Origin: Nitrospira sp.
GTDB lineage: Bacteria; Nitrospirota; Nitrospiria; Nitrospirales; Nitrospiraceae
Reading direction: 5' to 3'
Assembly (NCBI GenBank): GCA_024331095.1
Contig: JANDJE010000004.1
Span: 56,469-120,468, forward strand
DNA: 64,000 bases
The notes beneath the pieces are model-generated. The model did not search any database, had not been told where the DNA came from, and worked only from the letters and a program-made list of their open reading frames with translations. Positions 24,752 through 33,673 of the stretch are shown here, piece after piece. Made by a program: the position numbers and the translations under genes. How positions within the stretch are numbered: position 1 is the stretch's first letter; each line of letters opens with the position of its first letter.

Positions 24752-25265
24752 GCGCCGATCGAGCGCGGCGGGGGAACTGTCGCACGATGAGCGCGGCGAC
24801 CGCCGGCACATCGTCCAGACCGAAGACCGGAACGCCGAAATCCGCCGGCTTGTCCGACACGACCGCCAGCAATCCCTCCGTCGAGATGGGAATTTCCCCC
24901 GGTTGGTCGCGGACGATGAGAATCTTGGAATACCCTTCGTGCTTCCATCCTTCGGCGATAATCAAATCATAACTGTCGTCCAGAAATCGATCCCGCACGT
25001 CCTCGACTTTCAACTGATCCGACACGTCGGCGAAAAGCGCCATGCTTCCCTTTGACAGGACCACGACGCTGCTGGCTCCCGCGCGTTTATGGCGCCAACT
25101 GTCCTTGCCTTCCGTGTCTAAATCAAACCCGTGTCCGGCATGCTTTACCGTCGCCACTTTATAGCCGACGCGAACCAATTCGGGAATCAGACGCTCGATG
25201 AAGGTGGTTTTCCCGCTGTTTGAGCGCCCGACGAAACAGATGATCGGAATCGCCATCATGGTCAT
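24735..25265 (-). CDS. mobB: Molybdopterin-guanine dinucleotide biosynthesis adaptor MobB
   Basis: GTP-binding accessory protein of Mo-bis-MGD synthesis, 176 aa. Walker A GRSNSGKTT is at residues ~12-20, with VKHAGHGFDLDTEGKDSWRH and IIAEGWKHEGYSKI following as in MobB. ATGs at 25265, 25259 and 25256 are close together and the exact start is uncertain. moeA is upstream, and the multiheme cytochrome overlaps its 3' end. Confidence 0.93.
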   Translation of the reverse strand: MTMMAIPIICFVGRSNSGKTTFIERLIPELVRVGYKVATVKHAGHGFDLDTEGKDSWRHKRAGASSVVVLSKGSMALFADVSDQLKVEDVRDRFLDDSYDLIIAEGWKHEGYSKILIVRDQPGEIPISTEGLLAVVSDKPADFGVPVFGLDDVPAVAALIVRQFPRRARSAHELET

Positions 25266-25399
25266 GATCCGGCAACGATACGACGCCTGTACGGCAATGA
25301 AACCGCCGTCCGCCTCATTGAACAGTCGCGGCGGCCCCTTTTCTCGTGCGATCGCTTCAAGGGCGACGCGTCGGGTCGGCGATCATCCTCACCGATCCT

Positions 25400-26704
25400 C
25401 TAACAGCAAGACGATCGAGGTCCGCCGGGATGATCGAAACGGTCCGCATCGGCGGCCCAGGCCTCACCGCTCAAGAGCTGAACCGTCACGGAATCTCCCG
25501 GATTGAGTTTCTCAATCTCGACCGGAACGTCGATCAGACAGTTGGCCTTGACCATTGAGGTGAGAATGCCGGACCCCTGGTCGCCCGTCGTTCGAACTTT
25601 GAATACCCCTTGTTCACGAGTCAGGATTCCTCTCAAGAAATGCCGCCGGTCCGGCCGCTTTGAAAAATGTTCTTGAAACGCCGCCTCCACGGTCGGGCGT
25701 CCGTACGTTCGGCGGCCCGCCATTTTGAGGATGGCCGGGCGGACCAGTTGCTCAAACGTGACCATCGAAGAAACGGGATTTCCCGGCAATCCGAAGGCCG
25801 GCTTTCCCTGGATTTTGCCGAAAGCGAGCGGCTGACCGGGCTTGATCGCCAGTTTCCAGAAATTCATCTCGGCGCCGATCTCTTGAAACACGGCCTTGGT
25901 AAAGTCATAGTCTCCCATCGATACCCCGCCCGAGAGAACCAACATGTCCGCGCTCATCCCCTGGAAGATTTTTTCTTTCAGCGCCGCCCGCGTATCGCGC
26001 GCGATACCGAGCAATAACGGAACGCCGCCAGCTTCCTGCACGGCCGCGGCGATCCCGTAGCTGTTCGAGTTGACAATCTTGTCGTCGCTCGGACGCTCGT
26101 CGAGATCGGCCAGTTCATCTCCCGTCGACAGAATCGCGACGCGCGGCCGCTGATGAACGAACACGAACGGCTTCGCCAGAACGGCCAGCATGCCCACTTC
26201 CCCCGGTCGAATCAGCGCGCCCTTTTCGATGATGCGCGCACCCTTCGTCACGTCTTCGCCTTGCAGACGAATGTTGGCACCCCGCGGCTCCGGTTTGAAG
26301 ACGCGGACTGTCCCCGCTTGGGGCTCCGTATCCTCAACCTTCACGACCGTGTCCGCCCCGTGCGGAATCGGCGCGCCGGTCATGATTCTGATCGCCTCCC
26401 CGGCTTGAACCGTTTTCGACGGCATCTTGCCGGCCGGCACTTCTTCGATCACCCTCAGCGTCACCGGTCTCTGAATCGCGTGCTCCTGCCTGATATCTTC
26501 CCAGCGCACCGCAAATCCGTCCATGGCGCTGTTGTTCCACGGCGGATTGTCCCGTTCGGCGACGACGTCTTCTCCGAGCGTTCGCCCGAGCGCGTCGAGA
26601 ACGGAAACCTTCTCCACGCCCAGAGCGGTTACGGCGTCGAGCACCACGCGACGGGCTTCATCAAGAGGAGTCAATCGGTCTCTGCCGTCTTGTCGATGAG
26701 CCAT
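25400..26704 (-). CDS. moeA: Molybdopterin molybdenumtransferase MoeA
   Basis: Inserts molybdenum into adenylylated molybdopterin, the last common step of Mo-cofactor synthesis. Length 434 aa. Visible features: the N-terminal NNSAMDGFAVR motif, the MPT-binding core around LSTGDELADL, VNSNSYGI and LSGGVSMGDYDF, and GLPGNPVSSMV in domain III. An AAGGGTGG ribosome site precedes ATG 26704, 13 bp after mrp. It forms a molybdenum cofactor pair with mobB 134 bp downstream. The C-terminus carries a short extension ending in two Cys. Confidence 0.96.
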   Translation of the reverse strand: MAHRQDGRDRLTPLDEARRVVLDAVTALGVEKVSVLDALGRTLGEDVVAERDNPPWNNSAMDGFAVRWEDIRQEHAIQRPVTLRVIEEVPAGKMPSKTVQAGEAIRIMTGAPIPHGADTVVKVEDTEPQAGTVRVFKPEPRGANIRLQGEDVTKGARIIEKGALIRPGEVGMLAVLAKPFVFVHQRPRVAILSTGDELADLDERPSDDKIVNSNSYGIAAAVQEAGGVPLLLGIARDTRAALKEKIFQGMSADMLVLSGGVSMGDYDFTKAVFQEIGAEMNFWKLAIKPGQPLAFGKIQGKPAFGLPGNPVSSMVTFEQLVRPAILKMAGRRTYGRPTVEAAFQEHFSKRPDRRHFLRGILTREQGVFKVRTTGDQGSGILTSMVKANCLIDVPVEIEKLNPGDSVTVQLLSGEAWAADADRFDHPGGPRSSCC

Positions 26705-26717
26705 CGAACGACCACCC

Positions 26718-27659
26718 TTAGATTTTTCGAGACGCCGTCCCTTTCAACGACGACTCGTTTCTCCTGCAGAACGTTTCGACCTGATCGGCGATGCGATGGT
26801 AGGCCTCCGCGGTGGGCGTATCGGAATTGAAAAGCGCAAACGGCTCCCCCGCGTCCGATTGAGTCACCACCTCGGGGTCCAGCGGAATACGTCCGAGAAA
26901 CGGCACCCCCATCTCCCGCGCGGAGGCTTCGCCGCCTCCCCGCCGAAACACGTCGATGTGTCCCCGGCAATGCGGACATTCCAATCCGCTCATGTTTTCG
27001 ACGATGCCGATGATCGGCACGTTGCTGTCCTTGCAAAAGGTGACCGATTTTCGAGAATCGAGCAAGGCCACTTCCTGCGGCGTGGTCACGATCACGGCGC
27101 CGCTGACCTGTCCCAGGAGATCGACCGTCGTCACCGATTCGTTCCCGGTCCCCGGCGGAAGATCGATGAGCAAAAAATTCAAATCCTGCCATTCGACGCC
27201 GCCCAGCAGTTGATTGATGAACTCGTACTTGTACGCGTCGCGCCAGATGATGGGATCGTCGGAGCTCTGGAGCAGAAACGACATCGACGCGATTCTCAGA
27301 TTGTAGGCCTGGAACGGGATGATGCCGCCGCCGGTGCTGATTTTCAGTCGTTGGCCTTCGGCGCCCACCATCTTGGGAATATTGGGGCCATGGATGTCCA
27401 TGTCGCAGATCCCGACGTGCCACCCCTTGAGCGCAAGACTCACCGCGATGTTCGTCGTGCAGGTGCTCTTGCCCACGCCCCCCTTATTGCTCATGATCAG
27501 CACCTTGTGCTCGACCCGCTGCATCCGCTTGCCGACGAGCCACCGACTGTGCCCTTCTTTGTCTTTTTGACACCGTTCGTTCTCGTCGCAGATCGCGCAA
27601 GCCCACAGATAGGTGCAGGCGTCGCCGTCACGATTGACAACGGTCAGTTCGCGCCCCAT
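26718..27659 (-). CDS. Mrp/NBP35-family Fe-S cluster carrier P-loop ATPase
   Basis: Iron-sulfur cluster scaffold or carrier of the ApbC/Mrp/NBP35 family, 313 aa. The deviant Walker A KGGVGKST is near residues 59-66, LPPGTGNE follows, and the bridging CxxC is CPHC near 229. Unusually for bacterial Mrp, the N-terminus has an added Cys segment CAICDENERC at ~21-30 in place of the DUF59 domain, recalling the N-terminal ferredoxin-like motif of NBP35. Strong GGAAGGG ribosome site. Its place between tatC and moeA fits a role in maturing an Fe-S/molybdenum enzyme. Confidence 0.92.
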   Translation of the reverse strand: MGRELTVVNRDGDACTYLWACAICDENERCQKDKEGHSRWLVGKRMQRVEHKVLIMSNKGGVGKSTCTTNIAVSLALKGWHVGICDMDIHGPNIPKMVGAEGQRLKISTGGGIIPFQAYNLRIASMSFLLQSSDDPIIWRDAYKYEFINQLLGGVEWQDLNFLLIDLPPGTGNESVTTVDLLGQVSGAVIVTTPQEVALLDSRKSVTFCKDSNVPIIGIVENMSGLECPHCRGHIDVFRRGGGEASAREMGVPFLGRIPLDPEVVTQSDAGEPFALFNSDTPTAEAYHRIADQVETFCRRNESSLKGTASRKI

Positions 27660-27696
27660 GTCGTTATCCCTTCCAATTTACTTTTTCCGCCGTCGG

Positions 27697-28629
27697 CTAT
27701 CGTCGGCTTCCGGATGAAGGCACCCCGACGTACTCGCTCTCCGAAGCTTTCGGCATGGCCACCAGTCCGCGCCCCCCGGCTCCGGCGGCGGCCGGCGCCA
27801 TGCCCGTTCCGGCGGCCTCGACCTCCGGCTGCTTGCCGAAAAACTTGGCCCCCAGAATACCGACCCAGTAGAGCAAAAACATGGGGCCGGCCATGAGAGT
27901 TTGGTTGAACGGATCGGGAGTGGGGGTGAGAATCGCCGCGATGATGAACGACCCCAACAACGCCCATTTCCAGTAGCGAATCAAGAACGGGGCGTCGACC
28001 CAGCCCAGCTTCGCCATGATCGTAAGGGCTAAAGGTACTTCGAAGATCAGGCCGAATACCAGCAGAAACCACAGGGCGAAGCCGACGTACTGGGCGATGG
28101 AAATCTGCGGCGTAAACCCGGCGTTGACGCCGTAGGATATTAAAAAATTCAGCGCGAACGGGAGGACGAAAAAAAACGAGAACGCGGCACCGGCGTAAAA
28201 GGCGACGGCGCCGATGCACACAAACGGTCCGACGAAACGACGCTCCTGGACATGCAGGCCCGGCACCACGAATCGCCAGATCTCATAGAGAATATAGGGA
28301 ACGGCCAGCACGATGGCGAACAGCCCCGCCACCTTGACGTTCTGCCACAAGGCCTCGGCCGGCGCAAGAAAGACGAACGGAACGGTCGGTAGGTCGGTCG
28401 GTTCCCACGACAACGTGCTGGGCACGAACATGTTCTGCAATGGAACGCGAAGCCATTTGACGAGGGTATCCGCGAAGAAAAACGTCCCCACAAACACGAT
28501 CGCCGTCACGATCGTGGCGCGGGTCAGCCGCACCTGGAACTCCACCAGGTGCTCCATCACCGGCATTTTCTTGTCTTCCAGTGGTTTGAAGATCGTCTCT
28601 TGCAGCCACTGGTTGAATTGTTTCAGCAC
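27697..28629 (-). CDS. tatC: Sec-independent protein translocase subunit TatC
   Basis: Core twin-arginine translocase receptor, 310 aa with six membrane helices. The cytoplasmic N-terminal motif is MEHLVEFQVRL, a variant of HLxELRxRL. The periplasmic loop motif is FVVPGLHVQERRF with its conserved Pro and Glu. The C-terminus has an Ala/Gly-rich tail of about 50 residues beyond helix 6. The start is GTG 28629, behind GAGGGGAT. No tatA or tatB is in the window. It sits between degP and mrp on the same strand. Confidence 0.95.
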   Translation of the reverse strand: MLKQFNQWLQETIFKPLEDKKMPVMEHLVEFQVRLTRATIVTAIVFVGTFFFADTLVKWLRVPLQNMFVPSTLSWEPTDLPTVPFVFLAPAEALWQNVKVAGLFAIVLAVPYILYEIWRFVVPGLHVQERRFVGPFVCIGAVAFYAGAAFSFFFVLPFALNFLISYGVNAGFTPQISIAQYVGFALWFLLVFGLIFEVPLALTIMAKLGWVDAPFLIRYWKWALLGSFIIAAILTPTPDPFNQTLMAGPMFLLYWVGILGAKFFGKQPEVEAAGTGMAPAAAGAGGRGLVAMPKASESEYVGVPSSGSRR

Positions 28630-28771
28630 ATCCCCTCGTCAAAACAAAGCCCTTACACTCGGCGCCTCACTTTTCCTCACACCGGCTGCGCGGGAGCCAT
28701 CCAAGCCCCGCCAAGCCCCGAGTCGCCAAGCCGAGCCGTTACGGCCCCTCACGTCCTCTTCTCTATTTGGG

Positions 28772-30292
28772 CTATTTTGGATTGACCGCTACAAAAAGAC
28801 TGTTACCTCGCCGATTGATCAACAGAACGGCCAACTCGTCTTTACCGATCTTGGCGGCCGATTTTTGATAATCCTCCAGCGTTTTGACGGCCTCATGATT
28901 GATTTCCTGAATCACGTCGCCGCGCTGCAATCCGGCCGCTTCCGCTTGCCCGCCCGGCTCCACCGAGGCGATCACGACGCCGGTCACATTGGCGGGAATG
29001 TTCAATTGACTCATCAACGCGTTGTCCAGCGCCTGGACGCGAAGAGACGCCAGGACATTGTCCGGAGGCTTGATCGTGGATCCCGGTTCCTTCGACGGCG
29101 CGGGCTCTCTCCTCGCCAACACTTCGTCCGACGGCCGCTCGGCCACTTTGACGGTGATCGTCTGTTCTCTTCCGTCGCGCAGGATCTTGACCTCCGCTTC
29201 TTTTCCCACCATCGTGCGGGCCACGATGTTCCGGAGCTGGCTGACGTTTTGGACTTCCTTGCCGTTAAACGCCACCACCACGTCGCCCCGCCTGATCCCG
29301 GCGGCAAATGAAGGCCCGCCTTCGTTGACGTCGCTGATGAGGACGCCCTTCCGATTTTCCGGCAACTTGAACGATTTGGCCAACGCCGGCGTGATCTCCT
29401 GAATCGCCACCCCCATCCAGCCGCGCACGACCTTGCCAGTCCGCATCAGACTGTCCACGATATCGACCGCGATGCTGCTGGGAATCGCGAATCCCACGCC
29501 TTCGGATCCTCCCGTCCTCGAAAAGATCGCCGTGTTGATGCCGATGAGCTCGCCGTTCATATCGACGAGCGCCCCGCCCGAATTGCCGGGATTGATGGCG
29601 GCGTCGGTCTGAATAAAATCCTCATAATCCGCGATGCCCACGTTTCCTCGTCCCAGCGCGCTGATGATCCCCAACGTCACGGTCGAGCTGAGCCCGAACG
29701 GACTTCCCACGGCCAAGACAAGATCGCCCACTTGCAATTTCTCATAATCCGCCCATTTGAGCGTCGGCAGATCCTTGGCCTCGATTTTGATGACGGCCAA
29801 ATCGGTTTTCGGATCCGTCCCAACGATTTTGGCCGAAAACTCCCGCCGATCGTTCAACGTCACCGTAATCCGCGTCGCCCCTTCCACAACGTGGTTGTTG
29901 GTCACGATATAGCCGTTGGGATCTATCACCACTCCGGATCCGGCACTCTGTTCCGGGCGGCCGTGCGGGCCAGGCGGGAGAGGAGGCATCGGCGGCGGAG
30001 TGGGCGATTCTTCTCCTCCAGGCTCCCCTCCAGGTTCCTCACCCGGCGGTCTCCCGAACGGCCCGGGCGGCAGTCCGCGCCGGCGCCCGCTCTCGCCTCC
30101 TCCGGTCACCGCAATGTTGACGACGGCGGGCGTCGTCTTTTTGACGATTTCCGAAAAACCTTGGACAAACGCCGGAGGCACACCGGCGTCCGCAGTAGAA
30201 AGCCCTTGTTCAAGGCCGACGCACGCATACAGCGCCATGAACAGCCCGCCGCCGACCGACCACACAAACGCTCGCCGACTTCGATTGACCAT
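28772..30292 (-). CDS. DegP/HtrA-family periplasmic serine protease
   Basis: Periplasmic protease/chaperone of 506 aa with an N-terminal hydrophobic export segment (residues ~8-25). The catalytic triad is clear: His in TNNHVVEG, Asp in PKTDLAVIK and Ser in NPGNSGGALV. Two PDZ domains follow (about 300-390 and 410-500). A Pro/Gly/Glu-rich insertion of ~40 residues (GEEPGGEPGGEESPTPPP) lies between the export signal and the protease domain, in the position of the DegP LA loop region. The ATG at 30292 with GGAGG upstream is preferred over 30328. A promoter lies at 30404-30433. Confidence 0.93.
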   Translation of the reverse strand: MVNRSRRAFVWSVGGGLFMALYACVGLEQGLSTADAGVPPAFVQGFSEIVKKTTPAVVNIAVTGGGESGRRRGLPPGPFGRPPGEEPGGEPGGEESPTPPPMPPLPPGPHGRPEQSAGSGVVIDPNGYIVTNNHVVEGATRITVTLNDRREFSAKIVGTDPKTDLAVIKIEAKDLPTLKWADYEKLQVGDLVLAVGSPFGLSSTVTLGIISALGRGNVGIADYEDFIQTDAAINPGNSGGALVDMNGELIGINTAIFSRTGGSEGVGFAIPSSIAVDIVDSLMRTGKVVRGWMGVAIQEITPALAKSFKLPENRKGVLISDVNEGGPSFAAGIRRGDVVVAFNGKEVQNVSQLRNIVARTMVGKEAEVKILRDGREQTITVKVAERPSDEVLARREPAPSKEPGSTIKPPDNVLASLRVQALDNALMSQLNIPANVTGVVIASVEPGGQAEAAGLQRGDVIQEINHEAVKTLEDYQKSAAKIGKDELAVLLINRRGNSLFVAVNPK

Positions 30293-30615
30293 GGATAGGA
30301 TCCTCCAGAAGTATGAATGCTCACTCAAAACATCTCACGGGGCCGACCGTTTCCTTCCTTCTCTAAATCCGTTCGCCCGCACACCGGCACCCTTTACGAA
30401 GGCATTGTACACTAACCCTTCCAAGGGCTTCAAAGAGGAAAGTCTCCGCGACCGGCCGATATTTTTCTCAATGACGAGAATCCACGGTTGCTTTCGCGCC
30501 ATGTTTCCAGTACGGTGATCGCCCCGGTGCTTCGCCTCAAAAACGGATGACGACCCCACGAGTCATGACATTCTTTCCGACCAATACGCGGCAACCAAGG
30601 GATTTGTCCGTGCTG
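30293..30615. other. Divergent intergenic region between degP and the pseudo-caspase gene
   Basis: 323 bp separating divergent genes. It contains the degP promoter at 30404-30433. No promoter for the rightward gene was found with confidence and no other gene is visible. Confidence 0.5.
30404..30433 (-). promoter_or_regulatory. Putative sigma70-like promoter for degP
   Basis: Minus strand TTGAAG (30428-30433), an 18-bp spacer and TACAAT (30404-30409). The -10 matches 5 of 6 bases. The expected start near 30397 gives a leader of about 105 nt. Confidence 0.5.
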
Positions 30616-32439
30616 ATGAAGGCTGCTCTGTTATTGATCGTCGGATGCGTCCCGGCATGCGTCCCTCGGCCGGATGCTTCCCCCGCCAAGGATCCGCTGC
30701 CCTATACCGTCAAACTGGATATCCCTTCTTCCATCGCGCAACAAACCTTTCGCTACACCGATTCTTGCGGCCGGATGGGAGAGGTTCCGATCGGTCGCCA
30801 GATTGAGAAAGCGTTGCGTGAAGAGGCGTCCCGAACGTTCAAAACGGTCGTCTCCGAATCGGACCGAGAGAATGTGATTCATCCAGATCATGTGATGACG
30901 TTCGAGGTCCGGGAGTGGTCATTTCATCTCGACAAGGATGCCTTGTATGATCGGGCGCCGGCAACCTTGCGAATGAATGCGCTCGTCCGGACCTCCGACA
31001 GCCGGGGCGCCGTCTTGCGGGAAACGGAATTCAGAGTGGACCGGCGAGAGCGCCTGCGGTTGGAGCAGGTCGGCAGAAATTGCGACTATGTCATCTCCCC
31101 CTTCATCCGCGAGACGGCCGAAGAGTTGGCCGCAAAAGTCTTTCTGGATGCCCGACTGGCGTTCGGGGAGCAACCGTCCTCGTCTTCCGTCTCTCAGGAA
31201 TCAACCTCGCATCCCTCGGCCTTTTCGGCGACGGACGGATCGCCCCCTTCGACGACGTCTTCCACCTCGTCGGCGCTTCGTTTCAAAGCTCTGCTGCTCG
31301 ACGAAAACGGCGACTTAATTCTGGAAAGCGGCGAGCACGTGCGGGTCCGAGTCGATGTCGTCAATACCGGCACGATTCCGGTTCAGGACGTTTCGGTCTC
31401 CCTCACGGGCACGCCTGAGGTACTCGATCTCTTCCCCGCGACAACCTTGGCGATTCCTTCGTTGCAACCGGCTCAGACGAAATCGTTGGAGTTCATGGCG
31501 ACCTTGCCTCCGACTCTCCGGCCGCTCCAAGCCGAAATCCATGTTTCCCTGACTCAGTCGGGGAAACCGGTCGCGCCTCCTCAAACGCTCTCGCTGACGA
31601 TTCAGCCGGCCGGCGCCGGCCTAGACGACGTGGATCGGATTCCCGCTCCTCGATCCGCTTTTGAGCGACCGGGGACCCACTTGATCGCTATTGGAATCAG
31701 TAATGATCCGCCCTCTCAGACCAAGCTGAGAAAATACTCCTCAATGGACGCGCAGAGGGTAGCCGACTATTTTCAGGCGATCGGAGGCGTGCCTGCATCC
31801 AACGTGATGCTGCTCCGGGATTCGCAAGCCCATCGCGCCGCCGTCGACGCTGCGTTCACCAAGTGGCTTCCCCAGCGCATAGACAAGAACGTCGTTGTCA
31901 TCGTCTATTTTTCCGGTCAGGCGATGGTCGCTCCAAACGGCGAAGTATTGCTGGCTTTATCCGATGCAAGCAGTGCGGCAGACGCGCACCTCTATCCGCT
32001 TCGGCATATCGCCTCAACCATCGCCAAACTCAACATCCACCAGACCCTCTTCATCTTTGACGGCTCGGTGTCCAAATTGCGCGACGAGTCCGATACACAA
32101 ATGGCCTTCCCTCGTTGGGATCTCAATGGGACAACCATGATCCACATGATCGGCGGCGAATCCTTCAAGACCGGCTTGGAAGATGACGCTCACCGCCACG
32201 GGCTGTTCACCTATTTCTTTCTGCGCGGACTTCGTGGAGAAGCCGACACCAATCACAACGGGTTCGTCACGCTCGGAGAACTTGCCGGCTACGTACGCCA
32301 AAAAGTGACGTGGGCGGCCAAGTCCCGGTTTAATGCGGAGCAGCGCCCGATGATTTTTCCGACGTTTGCGCCGAGCGACACAGTCGCCTCGCTTGTCTTG
32401 TCCGCCCCCGCCGCACTCGCATCTGCACACCATCCCTAG
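30616..32439 (+). CDS. Lipoprotein with catalytically dead caspase-like domain (pseudo-caspase)
   Basis: A 607-aa protein with a lipoprotein signal (hydrophobic MKAALLLIVGCV, lipobox-like VPAC). An N-terminal domain is unrecognised (about 25-190). A Ser/Thr-rich linker and an Ig/CARDB-like segment follow (about 215-340), then a C14 caspase-like domain (about 350-600): HLIAIGISNDPP, YFSGQAM, TYFFLRGLRGEADTNHNG. The catalytic His of the usual SGHG is Gln 435 (SGQA). The catalytic Cys of DACFSG is Ser 484 (DGSVSK). The fold therefore looks intact but inactive. ATG 30616 is chosen because it begins the signal peptide; an upstream in-frame start at 30547 exists. Role unknown; perhaps a binding or scaffold protein at the envelope. 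Confidence 0.78.
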   Translation: MKAALLLIVGCVPACVPRPDASPAKDPLPYTVKLDIPSSIAQQTFRYTDSCGRMGEVPIGRQIEKALREEASRTFKTVVSESDRENVIHPDHVMTFEVREWSFHLDKDALYDRAPATLRMNALVRTSDSRGAVLRETEFRVDRRERLRLEQVGRNCDYVISPFIRETAEELAAKVFLDARLAFGEQPSSSSVSQESTSHPSAFSATDGSPPSTTSSTSSALRFKALLLDENGDLILESGEHVRVRVDVVNTGTIPVQDVSVSLTGTPEVLDLFPATTLAIPSLQPAQTKSLEFMATLPPTLRPLQAEIHVSLTQSGKPVAPPQTLSLTIQPAGAGLDDVDRIPAPRSAFERPGTHLIAIGISNDPPSQTKLRKYSSMDAQRVADYFQAIGGVPASNVMLLRDSQAHRAAVDAAFTKWLPQRIDKNVVVIVYFSGQAMVAPNGEVLLALSDASSAADAHLYPLRHIASTIAKLNIHQTLFIFDGSVSKLRDESDTQMAFPRWDLNGTTMIHMIGGESFKTGLEDDAHRHGLFTYFFLRGLRGEADTNHNGFVTLGELAGYVRQKVTWAAKSRFNAEQRPMIFPTFAPSDTVASLVLSAPAALASAHHP

Positions 32440-32591
32440 TCCGTTCTTTATTCTCACTCAACTCACCACAGGATCATCTGTTTATCAATGATTTCCAATT
32501 TCCAGGACCGAAAATGATTTTTCGCGAACGAGACGATTGAATTTTTTTTCAAAGCGGTGTAGTCTGCGCCGGATTTTTCGAGGAGTGAGTT

Positions 32592-32798
32592 ATGACAAAA
32601 GTGACCGAACAAATCATTATCGAAAAGTTGCGGGAATTGTCGCAGGAACGGCAGGCCGAGGTGGCCGACTTCATTGACTTTTTAGTTCATCGGGAAACGG
32701 GAAGAGGCTCGCTGACGCAGGAAGCGGAACATCTCGCGCAAACGGCCTTCACCACGCTCTGGGACAATCCACCCGACGCCGAGTACGACCGGCAATAA
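32592..32798 (+). CDS. Small DUF2281/VapB-like protein
   Basis: A 68-aa protein of the kind MTKVTEQIIIEKLRELSQER followed by QAEVADFIDFLVHR. This is the DUF2281-like pattern, often annotated as an antitoxin component. A good AGGAG ribosome site lies just upstream. No toxin gene follows: the next gene is about 400 bp away and encodes an exported protein. It may be an orphan or may regulate in trans. Confidence 0.75.
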   Translation: MTKVTEQIIIEKLRELSQERQAEVADFIDFLVHRETGRGSLTQEAEHLAQTAFTTLWDNPPDAEYDRQ

Positions 32799-33196
32799 CG
32801 CAACGTGGTGTCTTCTCTCTATCCTCCTATCTCATAACAGGGACGTCATCGCGAGCTTGGCGCCGCCGTTGAACGCAGCATCCCAACATTCCACTGAAGT
32901 TCCACCCCATTCTCATCTTGGATAGATCGGCAGGCTTCGGGTCGTTCACATCAGGATCCTCTAATTCGACTTGCCGCCGCATATTCTCATCAACCGTCGA
33001 GGATCATCCCGTAGCCCCCTTGACTTCGATCCGAGCGGTACGCAATGTTATTGGCGATCCCGGGGGTGCCGTATGAAACCGGGGTAGGTCCCTTTTCCTT
33101 TCGTTACACTGCCGTCTCCTTCTCTACCATTTCCCCTGCCGAGTGTGTGTCTCCACCCCATACTCCCGTTTTTCACTTTCACAAGGAGGTCGCGCC
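32799..33196. other. Intergenic region, nothing identified
   Basis: 398 bp with no supported gene, RNA or repeat. It ends in a strong AAGGAGGT ribosome site for the next gene. A start-to-stop open frame that extends the downstream gene back to 33143 is not favoured. Confidence 0.4.
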
Positions 33197-33562
33197 ATGA
33201 AACTCTCGCTCATTGCGTATTTTGTCGCGGCCGGATGGCTCGTCGGTTCCCTCCTCGCGCTTGCCAATCCGGCGATGCTTCCCAAACACCCGGGCTATCC
33301 CATGGGAAAAGCCGTTGACCCGGTCAACGGGCAGTTACTGGCGAACGATCCCGGTCAAAAGAATGCGACGGTGCAAGAGGCCCTTGTTGAGTCTGCTCGC
33401 GTCAACGAGAGTCACAGCAAGCAAAACCTTTTCATTAACGAAGAAAACCGACGGATCATCGAAAAGCCGGGCGCCGGTCTGCTCCCCAAAGTCGAGGGAC
33501 CGCACATTAAGATCGAGCCGCCGGTGAAGGAGGGAATGAGAGTGACCGCCTCGCCGCAGTAA
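33197..33562 (+). CDS. Small exported protein of unknown function
   Basis: A 121-aa protein with an N-terminal signal peptide (MKLSLIAYFVAAGWLVGSLL, cleavage probably near ALA-NP). The mature part is hydrophilic and Pro/Asn-rich, with no Cys and no recognised domain. The ribosome site AAGGAGGT is a perfect match to the anti-Shine-Dalgarno, suggesting high expression. A strong hairpin follows at 33588-33617, and a cytochrome c gene converges from the other side. I do not recognise the family. Confidence 0.72.
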   Translation: MKLSLIAYFVAAGWLVGSLLALANPAMLPKHPGYPMGKAVDPVNGQLLANDPGQKNATVQEALVESARVNESHSKQNLFINEENRRIIEKPGAGLLPKVEGPHIKIEPPVKEGMRVTASPQ

Positions 33563-33587
33563 GGATGTTTTGCCTCATGAAAGCAAA

Positions 33588-33617
33588 GGCGGGCGGGAAA
33601 GTTACTTCCCGCCCGCC
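33588..33617. terminator. Strong hairpin terminator between convergent genes
   Basis: 12-bp perfect stem (33588-33599 with 33606-33617, GGCGGGCGGGAA arm) and a 6-nt loop. The T-run (TTTGCTTT) lies on the minus-strand side, so it best fits termination of the cytochrome c gene, but it may act in both directions. Confidence 0.75.
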
Positions 33618-33673
33618 TCGTTGCCTATGAGAAATCAAACGCCTATTCGATGGATACCGATCGCGTCCGGCTA

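Noticed and set aside
32592..32798. Complete toxin-antitoxin pair
   Set aside because: Only an antitoxin-like small gene is present; nothing resembling a toxin is encoded within the next 400 bp.
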